Source: Fimenecus sp045655645 (lineage in GTDB: Bacteria > Bacillota > Clostridia > Oscillospirales > Acutalibacteraceae). Taken from it: a DNA stretch of 32,336 bases. This document shows positions 23,841 through 31,945 of this stretch, piece after piece. A program made the position numbers and the translations under genes. The stretch is from assembly GCA_045655645.1 (NCBI GenBank), contig JAZOPS010000041.1, positions 1 to 32,336 of the forward strand, given 5' to 3'. A model generated the notes under the pieces. The model was not told the DNA's origin and made no database searches. It worked only from the letters and a program-made list of their open reading frames with translations. Within the stretch, counting starts at the first letter, position 1. Every line of letters starts with the position of its first letter.

Positions 23841-23848
23841 TTTAACAT
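23831..23848. promoter_or_regulatory. Rex-like operator overlapping the -10 box
   Basis: CTGTTATAATTTTAACAT matches the Rex consensus TTGTTAANNNNTTAACAA at 11 of 14 defined positions and covers the -10 box. Rex is the NADH/NAD-sensing repressor of Gram-positive bacteria, fitting an NAD-linked hydrogenase. Confidence 0.55.
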
Positions 23849-23878
23849 ACACTTTATAATGAGTTTATATGTGTGTTT

Positions 23879-23928
23879 GCGACTATTTTCGTCGCTAAAA
23901 AGTATCCAAAGTGGTAATGAAAATTACC
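23879..23928 (+). other. 5' leader hairpins of the hydrogenase mRNA
   Basis: Two small hairpins lie in the roughly 105-nt leader: GCGAC/GTCGC (23879-23895) and GGTAAT-GAAA-ATTACC (23913-23928), the second closed by a GNRA-type tetraloop. They precede the AAAAGGAGG ribosome-binding site. Their role, perhaps transcript stability, is not known. Confidence 0.45.
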
Positions 23929-23954
23929 GTTATTTTAAAAGGAGGAAACCTAAA

Positions 23955-24452
23955 ATGCTCAAAAAAATCAGTTCACTTCCATTTAAGGGAACAGCTGAAC
24001 AAGAAGCACAGCTTAAAGCTGTTATTGAAGCAAATAAGGACGATAAAAGTATGCTCATGCATGTAATGCAAGAAGCACAAGGTATTTACGGATATCTTCC
24101 TTATGAGGTTCAGGTAATGATTGCAGAGGGTATGGATGTTCCGCTTGAAAAAGTTTATGGCGTATCAACCTTCTATGCACAGTTCTCACTTTCACCAAAG
24201 GGTGAATACAACATTTCAGTTTGTCTTGGTACAGCTTGTTATGTTAAGGGTGCACAAGACCTTGTTGACAGAATTTCAGAAAAACTTGGCATCGGTCCTG
24301 ATGAATGTACTGCTGACGGCAAATTCTCTCTTGAAGCTTGTCGTTGTATCGGTGCTTGCGGACTTGCTCCTGTTCTTACAGTTAACGACGAAGTTTACGG
24401 TAAGCTCACAGGCGACGATATCCCAGGTATTCTTGAAAAATATATGGCATAA
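23955..24452 (+). CDS. hydC: NADH-dependent [FeFe]-hydrogenase, NuoE-like subunit (HydC)
   Basis: The 165-residue protein is a complete NuoE-like thioredoxin-fold [2Fe-2S] subunit: a helical N-terminus (KSMLMHVMQEAQGIYGYLP), GVSTFYAQF, and cluster ligands C90 and C95 (CLGTAC) plus C131 and C135 (CIGAC). In the trimeric electron-bifurcating hydrogenase this subunit passes electrons next to the HydB flavin. The ATG at 23955 has AAAAGGAGG upstream. A longer frame from 23859 would contain both leader hairpins and is rejected. It is the first gene of a five-gene operon. Confidence 0.92.
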   Translation: MLKKISSLPFKGTAEQEAQLKAVIEANKDDKSMLMHVMQEAQGIYGYLPYEVQVMIAEGMDVPLEKVYGVSTFYAQFSLSPKGEYNISVCLGTACYVKGAQDLVDRISEKLGIGPDECTADGKFSLEACRCIGACGLAPVLTVNDEVYGKLTGDDIPGILEKYMA

Positions 24453-24994
24453 TGAGAGAACTATCTCTAAATATTTTAGATATTGCCCAGAATTCAATAA
24501 CTGCTAATGCGTCACTTATAACAATTGAAGTTTTGGAGAATACTTTGGAGCATACTTTGCTCATTGGTATTTATGACAACGGCAAAGGTATGAGTGAGGA
24601 ACAAGTAAAAAGTGTAATCGACCCGTTCTTTACAACAAGAACAACTCGAAAAGTTGGTATGGGTATTCCACTTTTTAAAATGGCAGCAGAGCAGACGGGA
24701 GGCAGTCTTGAAATTAAATCGGAGTTGGGTGTTGGCACTCAGACTCGTGCATTTTTTAAGACGGATAGTATTGATTTCACACCCCTTGGTGATGTGGCAT
24801 CAACAATACAGATGTTAATCACAATGAATACTGACCGTGACTTTGTTTATAAACACAAAGTTAATGATAAAGAATTCGTTTGTGATACCCGCGAACTTAA
24901 AGCAATTTTGGGTGATGTTCCACTTGATACTTATGAAGTTTCACAGTGGATACTTGAATTTATTAAAGAAAACACGGAGGTGCTCTATAAATGA
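24452..24994 (+). CDS. Stand-alone HATPase-domain (GHKL) protein of the hydrogenase operon
   Basis: The 180-residue protein has a histidine-kinase-type ATP-binding domain with the N box (NILDIAQNSITA, N14), G1 box (DNGKGM, 42-47), FFTTR loop and G2 box (VGMGIPLF). No dimerisation helix with a phosphoacceptor histidine and no sensor domain are present. A C-terminal extension of about 70 residues (TPLGDVASTIQML onwards) follows. ATP binding is likely, but the partner is unknown. It starts on the last base of the hydC stop (TAATG) and its stop overlaps the next gene (ATGA), so production is strictly coupled to the hydrogenase. It could act as an assembly or regulatory ATPase. Confidence 0.85.
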   Translation: MRELSLNILDIAQNSITANASLITIEVLENTLEHTLLIGIYDNGKGMSEEQVKSVIDPFFTTRTTRKVGMGIPLFKMAAEQTGGSLEIKSELGVGTQTRAFFKTDSIDFTPLGDVASTIQMLITMNTDRDFVYKHKVNDKEFVCDTRELKAILGDVPLDTYEVSQWILEFIKENTEVLYK

Positions 24995-25353
24995 AAACTC
25001 TTGCAGAACTTATGGCAATTAAAGAAGCAACAATGCAAAAGATGACAGTTCGTGAAGACACAGGCGACGACGCAATCAGAGTAGTTGTTGGTATGGCTAC
25101 TTGCGGTATCGCAGCAGGTGCTCGTCCAGTTCTTAACGCATTTGTTGATGAAGTTGCAAAAAGAAATCTTAAAGGGGTTACAGTTTCACAGACAGGTTGT
25201 ATCGGTATGTGCCAATATGAGCCAATCGTTGAAGTAATCCAACCAGGCAAAGAAAAAGTAACTTATGTTAAAATGACAGCTGATAAAGTAGCAAAGGTAG
25301 TTAACGACCATATCGTTAACGGCAATCCTGTTGTTGAATACACAGTTAAATAA
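24991..25353 (+). CDS. Thioredoxin-like [2Fe-2S] ferredoxin-domain protein of the hydrogenase operon
   Basis: The 120-residue protein has the thioredoxin-like ferredoxin pattern MATCGIAAGARPV (C38) and TGCIGMCQYEPIVEV (C70, C74). Only three cysteines are present in the whole chain, one fewer than the four usually needed for [2Fe-2S]. Related small proteins are found in clostridial and acetogen hydrogenase clusters, where their role is unclear. It either binds a cluster with a non-cysteine ligand or has lost it and serves a structural role. It overlaps the HATPase gene by 4 bases and precedes hydB by 12. Confidence 0.85.
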   Translation: MKTLAELMAIKEATMQKMTVREDTGDDAIRVVVGMATCGIAAGARPVLNAFVDEVAKRNLKGVTVSQTGCIGMCQYEPIVEVIQPGKEKVTYVKMTADKVAKVVNDHIVNGNPVVEYTVK

Positions 25354-25365
25354 GGAGGAAACATA

Positions 25366-27153
25366 ATGTATCGTTCACACGTACTTGTTTGCGGCGGTAC
25401 CGGTTGTACCTCTTCAAACAGCCAAGCAATCATTGAGGCTCTTGAAACTCAGATTGCTGAAAAGGGACTCAGTGAAGAAATCAAAGTTATCAGAACAGGT
25501 TGTTTTGGTCTTTGTGCTCTTGGTCCAATTATGATTGTTTACCCAGAAGGAAGTTTCTATTCACAGGTTAAGGTTGAAGATATCCCTGAAATCGTTGAAG
25601 AACACCTTCTCAAAGGTAGAATTGTTACTCGTCTTCTCTATGATGAAACAGTAACAGCAGACGAAATCAAATCTCTTAATGACACAAAATTCTATGCAAA
25701 GCAAGAGCGTGTTGCTCTTCGTAACTGCGGTGTCATTGACCCAGAAAATATTGATGAATACATAGCTTATGACGGCTATCAGGCTCTCGCTAAGTGTCTT
25801 ACTGAATATACACCTGAACAGGTTGTTCAGATTGTTAAAGATTCAGGACTTCGTGGCCGTGGCGGCGGCGGATTCCCAACAGGTCTTAAATGGAGCTTCA
25901 CAGCTGCTAATGCTGCTGACCAGAAATATGTTGTATGTAATGCTGACGAAGGTGACCCAGGTGCATTCATGGACCGTTCAGTTCTTGAAGGCGACCCACA
26001 TTGCATTATTGAAGCAATGGCTATTTGTGGTTATGCAACAGGCGCAACAGAAGGTTATGTTTATGTTCGTGCTGAATACCCAATCGCAGTTAACAGACTT
26101 CAGATTGCTATCGACCAAGCTAAAGAATATGGCCTTTTAGGTAAAAATATTTTCGATTCAGGTTTCAACTTTGACCTTCACATCCGTCTTGGTGCTGGTG
26201 CTTTCGTTTGTGGTGAAGAAACAGCTCTTATGACATCAATCGAAGGTAACCGTGGTGAGCCAAGACCTCGTCCACCATACCCAGCAGTTAAAGGTCTCTT
26301 CGGCAAACCAACAACAGAAAACAACGTTGAAACATTTGCAAATATCCCACAGATTATCCTTAAGGGTGCTGATTGGTTCGCATCAATGGGTACAGAAAAA
26401 TCAAAGGGTACAAAGGTATTTGCTCTTGGTGGTAAAATCAATAACACAGGTCTTGTTGAAGTTCCAATGGGTACAACACTTCGCGAAGTTATCGACGAAA
26501 TCGGTGGCGGTATTCCAAATGGTAAGAAATTCAAGGCTGCTCAGACAGGTGGTCCTTCAGGTGGTTGTATCCCAGCTTCTCTTATGGACACACCAATTGA
26601 CTATGATAACCTTACAGCAATCGGCTGTATGATGGGTTCAGGCGGACTTATCGTTATGGACGAAGACAACTGTATGGTTGACATCGCTAAGTTCTTCCTT
26701 GACTTCACAGTTGATGAATCTTGCGGTAAATGTACACCTTGCCGTGTAGGTACAAAGAGACTTCGTGAAATGCTTGAAAAGATTACAGATGGTAAAGCAA
26801 CTCTTGAAGACCTTGATAAACTTGAAGAACTTTGCTATTACATCAAAGAAAACTCACTTTGCGGTCTTGGACAAACTGCTCCAAACCCTGTTCTTGCAAC
26901 ACTTAAATTCTTCCGTGAAGAATATATTGCTCACATTGTTGATAAAACTTGCCCAGCAGGTGTTTGTAAGAAACTTGTTAAATATGAAATCGTTGCTGAC
27001 GCTTGTAAGGGTTGTACACTCTGTTCAAGAAAGTGCCCAGTTGGTGCTATCAGCGGTACAGTTAAGAACCCACACACAATTGACACAAATAAATGTATCA
27101 AGTGCGGCGTTTGTATCGATTCTTGTAAGTTCGGCGCAATTATTAAAAAGTAA
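25366..27153 (+). CDS. hydB: NADH-dependent [FeFe]-hydrogenase flavoprotein subunit (HydB, NuoF-like)
   Basis: The 595-residue protein combines an N-terminal thioredoxin-like [2Fe-2S] domain (C9, C14, C46, C50), a NuoF core with the FMN site GLRGRGGGGFPTGLKW (161-176) and NADH region GAGAFVCGEETALM (276-289), the [4Fe-4S] site CGKCTPC (453-459 with C499), and a C-terminal two-cluster ferredoxin domain (C547-C557 and C577-C587). Between them HIVDKTCPAGVC (H523, C529, C534) resembles the metal site reported in bifurcating HydB structures. It takes electrons from NADH and shares them between ferredoxin and HydA, or the reverse. AAGGAGG precedes the ATG. Confidence 0.95.
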   Translation: MYRSHVLVCGGTGCTSSNSQAIIEALETQIAEKGLSEEIKVIRTGCFGLCALGPIMIVYPEGSFYSQVKVEDIPEIVEEHLLKGRIVTRLLYDETVTADEIKSLNDTKFYAKQERVALRNCGVIDPENIDEYIAYDGYQALAKCLTEYTPEQVVQIVKDSGLRGRGGGGFPTGLKWSFTAANAADQKYVVCNADEGDPGAFMDRSVLEGDPHCIIEAMAICGYATGATEGYVYVRAEYPIAVNRLQIAIDQAKEYGLLGKNIFDSGFNFDLHIRLGAGAFVCGEETALMTSIEGNRGEPRPRPPYPAVKGLFGKPTTENNVETFANIPQIILKGADWFASMGTEKSKGTKVFALGGKINNTGLVEVPMGTTLREVIDEIGGGIPNGKKFKAAQTGGPSGGCIPASLMDTPIDYDNLTAIGCMMGSGGLIVMDEDNCMVDIAKFFLDFTVDESCGKCTPCRVGTKRLREMLEKITDGKATLEDLDKLEELCYYIKENSLCGLGQTAPNPVLATLKFFREEYIAHIVDKTCPAGVCKKLVKYEIVADACKGCTLCSRKCPVGAISGTVKNPHTIDTNKCIKCGVCIDSCKFGAIIKK

Positions 27154-27168
27154 GGAGAGTGCTAAATT

Positions 27169-28902
27169 ATGGTAAACATTAAAATTAACGACAAATCATA
27201 TTCTGTACCAAAGGGTAGCACAATCCTTGAAGCTGCTCGTTATGCAGGTATAGAAATCCCAACACTTTGCTACCTTAAAGACATCAACGAAATCGGTGCT
27301 TGCCGTATCTGTATGGTAGAAGTTAAGGGTGCAAGAAGTCTTGTTACTGCTTGCGTATTCCCAGTTGCAGAGGGAATGGAAATTTATACAAACACAGAAA
27401 GAGTAAGACATTCAAGAAAAATGACTCTTGAACTTATCCTTTCAACTCACGACAGAAAATGTCTTTCATGCGTACGCAGTGGAACTTGCGAACTTCAAAA
27501 GCTTTGCAAGGAATTCGGTGTTGAAGATGAAGGCAGATTTGATGGTGAAATCATCAAATATAGCTTTGACGACTCAGCAGCACACATGGTTAGAGATAAC
27601 AACAAATGTATCGTTTGCCGTCGTTGTATCGCAGCTTGTGACCAGCAGGGCATTTCAGTAATTGGTGCTAATGCTCGTGGCTTTGATACTCATGTAAGCT
27701 CTGCATTCGATAAAGACCTTGCAGATGTTTCATGTATCTCTTGCGGTCAGTGTATTGTTAACTGCCCAACAGGTGCAATCGTTGAAAAAGACAACACAGC
27801 TGAAGTTTTCGCAGCAATCAATGACCCTGAAAAGTTCGTTATTGTTCAAACAGCTCCTTCAATCCGTGCAACACTCGGTGAAGCATTTGGTATGTCAATC
27901 GGTACAAATGTTGAAGGCAAAATGGTTGCAGCACTTCGTCGTCTTGGTTTCGATAAAGTATTCGATACAGACTTTGCTGCTGACCTTACAATTATGGAAG
28001 AAGCAAACGAACTTCTTGACAGAGTTCAAAATGGTGGCACTCTTCCAATGATTACATCTTGCTCACCAGGTTGGATTAAATACTGTGAGCACTATTATCC
28101 AGACCAAATCGGTCATCTTTCAAGCTGCAAATCACCACAACAGATGTTTGGTGCAGTTATGAAGACATATTATGCAGAGAAAATGGGCATCGACCCTAAG
28201 AATATGTTTGTTGTTGGTATTATGCCATGTACAGCAAAGAAATTCGAAACAAAGCGTGACGACCAGAATGCATCAGGTTATCCTGACGTTGACGTTTCTC
28301 TTACAACAAGGGAACTTGCTCGTATGATTGAAACAGCAGGTATCTTCTTCCCACATCTTCCTGATGAACAGTTCGATAATCCATTCGGAGAAAGCACAGG
28401 TGCATCAACAATTTTCGGTGCAACAGGTGGTGTTATGGAAGCTGCTCTTCGTACAGCAGTTGAAAAACTCACAGGTGAAACACTTGAAGATGTTGACTTC
28501 ACAGCAGTTCGTGGTATGGAAGGCGTTAAAGAAGCTGAATATGATGTTGCAGGCAAGAAGATTAAGGTTGCAGTAGCATCAGGCACAAAGAACGCAAAAG
28601 TTCTTATGGACCAGATTAAGAATGGTACAAGCGAATATCTCTTCATCGAGATTATGGGTTGCCCAGGTGGTTGTATCAACGGTGGTGGCCAGCCAATTCA
28701 GCACGCTGTTGTTCGTAACTTCGTTGACCTTAAAGCTCGTCGTGCAGAAGCTCTTTATACAGCTGACAGAAACAACGCAGTAAGAAAGTCACACGAAAAC
28801 GAAGCAGTTAAGACACTCTATACAGAGTATCTTGGCAAACCAGGTAGCCACAAGGCTCATGAAATTCTTCACACATCTTATGTGGCAAGAAAGAAATATT
28901 AA
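27169..28902 (+). CDS. hydA: [FeFe]-hydrogenase catalytic subunit (HydA)
   Basis: The 577-residue protein has an N-terminal plant-type [2Fe-2S] domain (C34, C45, C48, C62), the His-ligated cluster HDRKCLSCVRSGTC (94-107), two ferredoxin-type [4Fe-4S] motifs (C147-C157, C189-C199), and the H-cluster domain: L1 TSCSPGW (296-302), L2 MPCTAKKFE (352-360), L3 EIMGCPGGCINGGG (494-507). It reduces protons or oxidises hydrogen. L1 differs from the common TSCCPxW: the second cysteine is serine 299. By spacing to L2 and L3, S299 aligns with a ligand cysteine of the Clostridium pasteurianum enzyme CpI. No hydE/F/G maturation genes are in the window. AAGGAGAG precedes the ATG. Confidence 0.95.
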   Translation: MVNIKINDKSYSVPKGSTILEAARYAGIEIPTLCYLKDINEIGACRICMVEVKGARSLVTACVFPVAEGMEIYTNTERVRHSRKMTLELILSTHDRKCLSCVRSGTCELQKLCKEFGVEDEGRFDGEIIKYSFDDSAAHMVRDNNKCIVCRRCIAACDQQGISVIGANARGFDTHVSSAFDKDLADVSCISCGQCIVNCPTGAIVEKDNTAEVFAAINDPEKFVIVQTAPSIRATLGEAFGMSIGTNVEGKMVAALRRLGFDKVFDTDFAADLTIMEEANELLDRVQNGGTLPMITSCSPGWIKYCEHYYPDQIGHLSSCKSPQQMFGAVMKTYYAEKMGIDPKNMFVVGIMPCTAKKFETKRDDQNASGYPDVDVSLTTRELARMIETAGIFFPHLPDEQFDNPFGESTGASTIFGATGGVMEAALRTAVEKLTGETLEDVDFTAVRGMEGVKEAEYDVAGKKIKVAVASGTKNAKVLMDQIKNGTSEYLFIEIMGCPGGCINGGGQPIQHAVVRNFVDLKARRAEALYTADRNNAVRKSHENEAVKTLYTEYLGKPGSHKAHEILHTSYVARKKY

Positions 28903-28916
28903 TCTATAAACATTAA

Positions 28917-28950
28917 AAATCGGGGAGTGCTTTTTAGTACTCTCCGATTT
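28917..28950 (+). terminator. Hairpin between hydA and the MATE gene, probable terminator
   Basis: A 15-bp stem with two G-T pairs (28917-28931 with 28936-28950) has a TTTT loop. The T tract after it is only three bases, so termination may be partial. It ends 15 bp before the MATE start codon. Confidence 0.6.
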
Positions 28951-28965
28951 GCACTAGAAATCAAT

Positions 28966-30315
28966 ATGAAAATAAAAGATAATTCTTTTAATATGACAAC
29001 GGGTAATCCGTTGAAGAACATCTTAATATTTGCAATTCCAATAATGCTTTCAGGGCTTATTCAACAGGGATATAATGTTGCCGACACTTATATTGTTGGT
29101 CGATATATCTCTGCAAATGCACTTGCAGCAGTTGGCTCAGTAGGGCCTATGAGTAGTCTTTTGATGGGACTTGCCATGGGTGTGACGGGTGGTTTTGCAA
29201 TTCCAATTGCACAAAGCTTTGGCGCAGGGGACAAAAAACGCACTAACCATTATGCCGGCAATGCAATTTCTTTGACTATAATAATCAGTTTTACGATAAT
29301 GTCATTGTCATTATTTTTAGTCAAGCCGATTTTGACTTTACTCGGTACACCTGACGAAATTTTTGCTGATGCAAGACTTTATGTGAGCATTATTTATGCG
29401 GGTGCAATTTTTACCACATTATATAATGTAATGGCGAGTATTCTTCGTGCGTTGGGTGATAGCAAAGCTCCATTAAAATTTTTAACCGTAACAGCAGTTT
29501 TAAATGTGTTTTTAAATTACTTTACTATTGCAGTTTTGGGTATGGGCGTTGACGGTGCTGCGGTTTCAACTGTGCTTTCACAACTTGTTTCTTGTATTCT
29601 TTGTGTGATATATATAAGAAGCAGAAAAGAAATGCTTAATATTACATTCGAAGACTTTAAAATTAAAAAAGAAACTGCTATATTAATGCTTAAAATGGGT
29701 GTTCCAATGTCCTTGCAGTTTTCAATAACAGGAATCGGCTCAATGGTGCTTCAAAGCACAATTAATACCTATGGACCAAGCGTCATGGCAGGGTTTACCA
29801 TTGCAAATAAGCCTGAATTATTAGCGAATATTCCACTTTCTGCGACGGGTGTGGCTTGTGCAACTTTTTCGGGACAAAACTTTGGTGCAGGCAGAATGGA
29901 CAGAGTCCGTCAAGGCGCAAAAAGTGCAATTCTTTTTGCGGGTGGAATGTCAGTTGTGATGTCGACAATTCTGTATTTCTTCGGTGGCAAAATTGCACAG
30001 ATTTTCGTTGAGAATGCAAATACAGAAACAATAAATGCGGCGCATACTTATTTAAAAGTCATTGCAATTTTCTATTTTGCACTTGCGGTGCTGTTCGTTT
30101 TCAGAAACACTTTGCAAGGTATCGGCAAAACTTACGTTTCAATGATTGCGGGTGTGTCTGAACTTGTTGGGCGCGTTGTTGCAGCGTTGATTTTGTCAAA
30201 ATTATTCGGATTTTTTGGCGTTTGCCTTGCATCCCCAATGGCGTGGATATGTGCAGATATTCCATTGCTTTTAATCTATTATGTAAAAGTTATAAAAAGA
30301 CAAGACAGAGGGTGA
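28966..30315 (+). CDS. MATE family multidrug/sodium antiporter
   Basis: The 449-residue protein has about twelve membrane helices in two related halves and opens with MTTGNPLKNILIFAIPIMLSGLIQQGYNVADTYIVGRY, the typical MATE start; PIAQSFGAGD and FSGQNFGAG are matching motifs of the two halves. MATE proteins export cationic drugs or metabolites using sodium or proton gradients; the substrate here is unknown. Neither the ATG at 28966 nor the one at 28993 has a recognisable Shine-Dalgarno site, and a hairpin lies just upstream, so expression may depend on hydrogenase read-through. The start is therefore uncertain. The stop codon lies inside the terminator stem. Confidence 0.9.
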   Translation: MKIKDNSFNMTTGNPLKNILIFAIPIMLSGLIQQGYNVADTYIVGRYISANALAAVGSVGPMSSLLMGLAMGVTGGFAIPIAQSFGAGDKKRTNHYAGNAISLTIIISFTIMSLSLFLVKPILTLLGTPDEIFADARLYVSIIYAGAIFTTLYNVMASILRALGDSKAPLKFLTVTAVLNVFLNYFTIAVLGMGVDGAAVSTVLSQLVSCILCVIYIRSRKEMLNITFEDFKIKKETAILMLKMGVPMSLQFSITGIGSMVLQSTINTYGPSVMAGFTIANKPELLANIPLSATGVACATFSGQNFGAGRMDRVRQGAKSAILFAGGMSVVMSTILYFFGGKIAQIFVENANTETINAAHTYLKVIAIFYFALAVLFVFRNTLQGIGKTYVSMIAGVSELVGRVVAALILSKLFGFFGVCLASPMAWICADIPLLLIYYVKVIKRQDRG

Positions 30316-30345
30316 AACTGGTTTCACTTCCCGTCTTGTTTTTTT
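30301..30345 (+). terminator. Rho-independent terminator overlapping the MATE stop
   Basis: The stem 30301-30318 with 30321-30338 includes the perfect inner GTGAAAC/GTTTCAC and outer CAAGAC/GTCTTG, and is followed by seven T. The MATE stop codon (30313-30315) is within the left arm. Confidence 0.88.
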
Positions 30346-30396
30346 ATGGTTTTTATTGTATTATAATAGTATATATTTTAAATTAAAGGACTAATT

Positions 30397-31311
30397 ATGA
30401 CTAAAAGAATTATTGCACTATTGCTGGTGTTTTCTTTTGTATTCTCATTTTCAGCTTGCAAAGGTGATGAGAATGTTGAAGACCCAAGCACAATTCCAAC
30501 ACAAAATTCTGTGAAAGATGAGCCGTCAAGTAGTTATATTGACGAATCAACAACAGAAAGCACAACACAAATCCCAACAGTAAAAGTGACAATTCCTGAA
30601 GGGTATACTCTTGTTAAGATTTCTTGGATTTTAGAAGAAAAGGGGCTTTGCACATCAAAAGAATTTATTGATGCTTGCCAAAGTTATAAAGATTGGCTTG
30701 ATTTAACCCAGTATCCATTTTTAAATGACTTGCAGAATGCTCAAAATGTGTGTTTCTATCTTGAAGGCTATTTCTTTCCACTTACTTATGATATCCCCGA
30801 GAATTCAACAGCAAAAGATATAATAAAACTATTCCTTGATGGCACAAAGCAGACCTTTGATGAAAATTTCATGCTGAGTGTGCGAAATAGCGAATTCAAT
30901 CTTCACCAGTTGCTCACTTTAGCATCACTTATCGAAAAAGAAGCATTTTTGCCTGAACACAGACCAATGATTTCGTCAGTTTTACATAACCGACTTGATG
31001 AAAAAATGAGATTTCAATGCGACCCAACAGTTAAATATTGTACGGGTGTAATTGAATATATTTATCCTGACAAAATTGACCATTTCAAATACTATTATAA
31101 TACTTATCGTTGTGATGGTCTTATGGCAGGTCCAATTTGTAGTCCGGGAATGGCGTCAATTAACGCGGCACTTAACCCTGCCGACACAAATTATCTCTAT
31201 TTCATTATTGGCACAGTCCCACCTTATGAAGCAAAATATTCTGAAACTTATGATGAACATTCAAAATTCTGGAATGAAAATAAAGATAGATTAACAGGGG
31301 GTGCGGCTTAA
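30397..31311 (+). CDS. MltG/YceG-like endolytic transglycosylase, lipoprotein form
   Basis: The 304-residue protein has a signal peptide with a lipobox-like FSAC (C21), a Ser/Thr-rich linker (about 30-62), a small LysM-like region (VTIPEGYTLVKISWIL) and a YceG domain. The domain shows LEGYFFPLTYDI, LASLIEKEA with the catalytic glutamate E180, HNRL, QCDPTVKY, and YNTY...GPICSPGMASINAALNP. MltG cleaves nascent peptidoglycan strands and sets glycan length. The classical enzyme is anchored by a transmembrane helix, so lipid anchoring here is a variation. The -3 phenylalanine of the lipobox is unusual. AAAGGA precedes the ATG. The stop overlaps the next start (TAATG). Confidence 0.87.
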   Translation: MTKRIIALLLVFSFVFSFSACKGDENVEDPSTIPTQNSVKDEPSSSYIDESTTESTTQIPTVKVTIPEGYTLVKISWILEEKGLCTSKEFIDACQSYKDWLDLTQYPFLNDLQNAQNVCFYLEGYFFPLTYDIPENSTAKDIIKLFLDGTKQTFDENFMLSVRNSEFNLHQLLTLASLIEKEAFLPEHRPMISSVLHNRLDEKMRFQCDPTVKYCTGVIEYIYPDKIDHFKYYYNTYRCDGLMAGPICSPGMASINAALNPADTNYLYFIIGTVPPYEAKYSETYDEHSKFWNENKDRLTGGAA

Positions 31312-31874
31312 TGAATATTAAACTTGCAGACCGACTTGTATCTCTCAGAAAAGAGAATAAACTATCCCAAGAAGCACTAGCAGAAAAATTGGGACTCAGC
31401 CGTCAGTCAATCTCAAAATGGGAGAGAGCAGAGGCTTCACCTGATACAGATAATCTCATAGCTCTTGCTGACCTTTATGGAATGAGCCTTGACGAGCTTT
31501 TGGGTAATGAGCCGGTTAAAGCAGAAAAGACCGAAAAAGTGACAGAGAAAAAAGAAAATAAGCTCTTGAAACTTTCACCAATATTATTGCTTGTTGCGGT
31601 TGCAATCTATGCAGGTGGTGGCATTGTTATCGGTGGCAAATGGTGGGGGACAGCATGGGTATTGTTCACATTAGTGTTATCATTTGCACTTTATTCTGCA
31701 TCAAAAACCATGTCAAAACGCGTTGCTAGAATTGTAATGACAACAGTTTCAACCATATTGGCAACGGCATCAATTTATGTGTTGTTGGGAATGTTGTTCT
31801 CACTATGGAATATCGCTTGGATAGTCTTTCTTCTCATCCCGGCACATATTTACATATCAGTAATTAAAAAATAA
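31311..31874 (+). CDS. XRE-family helix-turn-helix protein with C-terminal membrane helices
   Basis: The 187-residue protein has an HTH_3 domain (residues 5-65: RLVSLRKENKLSQEALAEKL, SRQSISKWERAEASPD) followed by a charged linker and three or four membrane helices (about 88-185). It is therefore a membrane-tethered DNA-binding protein of a type common in Firmicutes, with unknown signal and targets. Its start shares one base with the stop of the MltG-like gene, so the two are translationally coupled. That pairing suggests it may respond to the cell envelope, which is inference. Confidence 0.88.
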   Translation: MNIKLADRLVSLRKENKLSQEALAEKLGLSRQSISKWERAEASPDTDNLIALADLYGMSLDELLGNEPVKAEKTEKVTEKKENKLLKLSPILLLVAVAIYAGGGIVIGGKWWGTAWVLFTLVLSFALYSASKTMSKRVARIVMTTVSTILATASIYVLLGMLFSLWNIAWIVFLLIPAHIYISVIKK

Positions 31875-31887
31875 TTAAACAAAAAAA

Positions 31888-31924
31888 TTAAGGACCCCAC
31901 TCTTTCGAGTGAGGTCCTATTTTT
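31888..31924. terminator. Bidirectional rho-independent terminator
   Basis: A 12-bp stem with one mismatch, AGGACCCCACTC (31891-31902) with GAGTGAGGTCCT (31907-31918), has a TTTC loop, T-rich sequence on the plus side and an A run (31881-31887) giving a T tail on the minus side. It separates the convergent XRE and PFOR genes. Confidence 0.9.
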
Positions 31925-31945
31925 ATGTTGTATGAAAACTTTTAA

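Noticed and set aside
23859..23954. N-terminal extension of the NuoE-like hydrogenase subunit from an upstream in-frame ATG
   Set aside because: The stretch contains two hairpins and ends in a strong ribosome-binding site before 23955. The translated extension does not look like the family.
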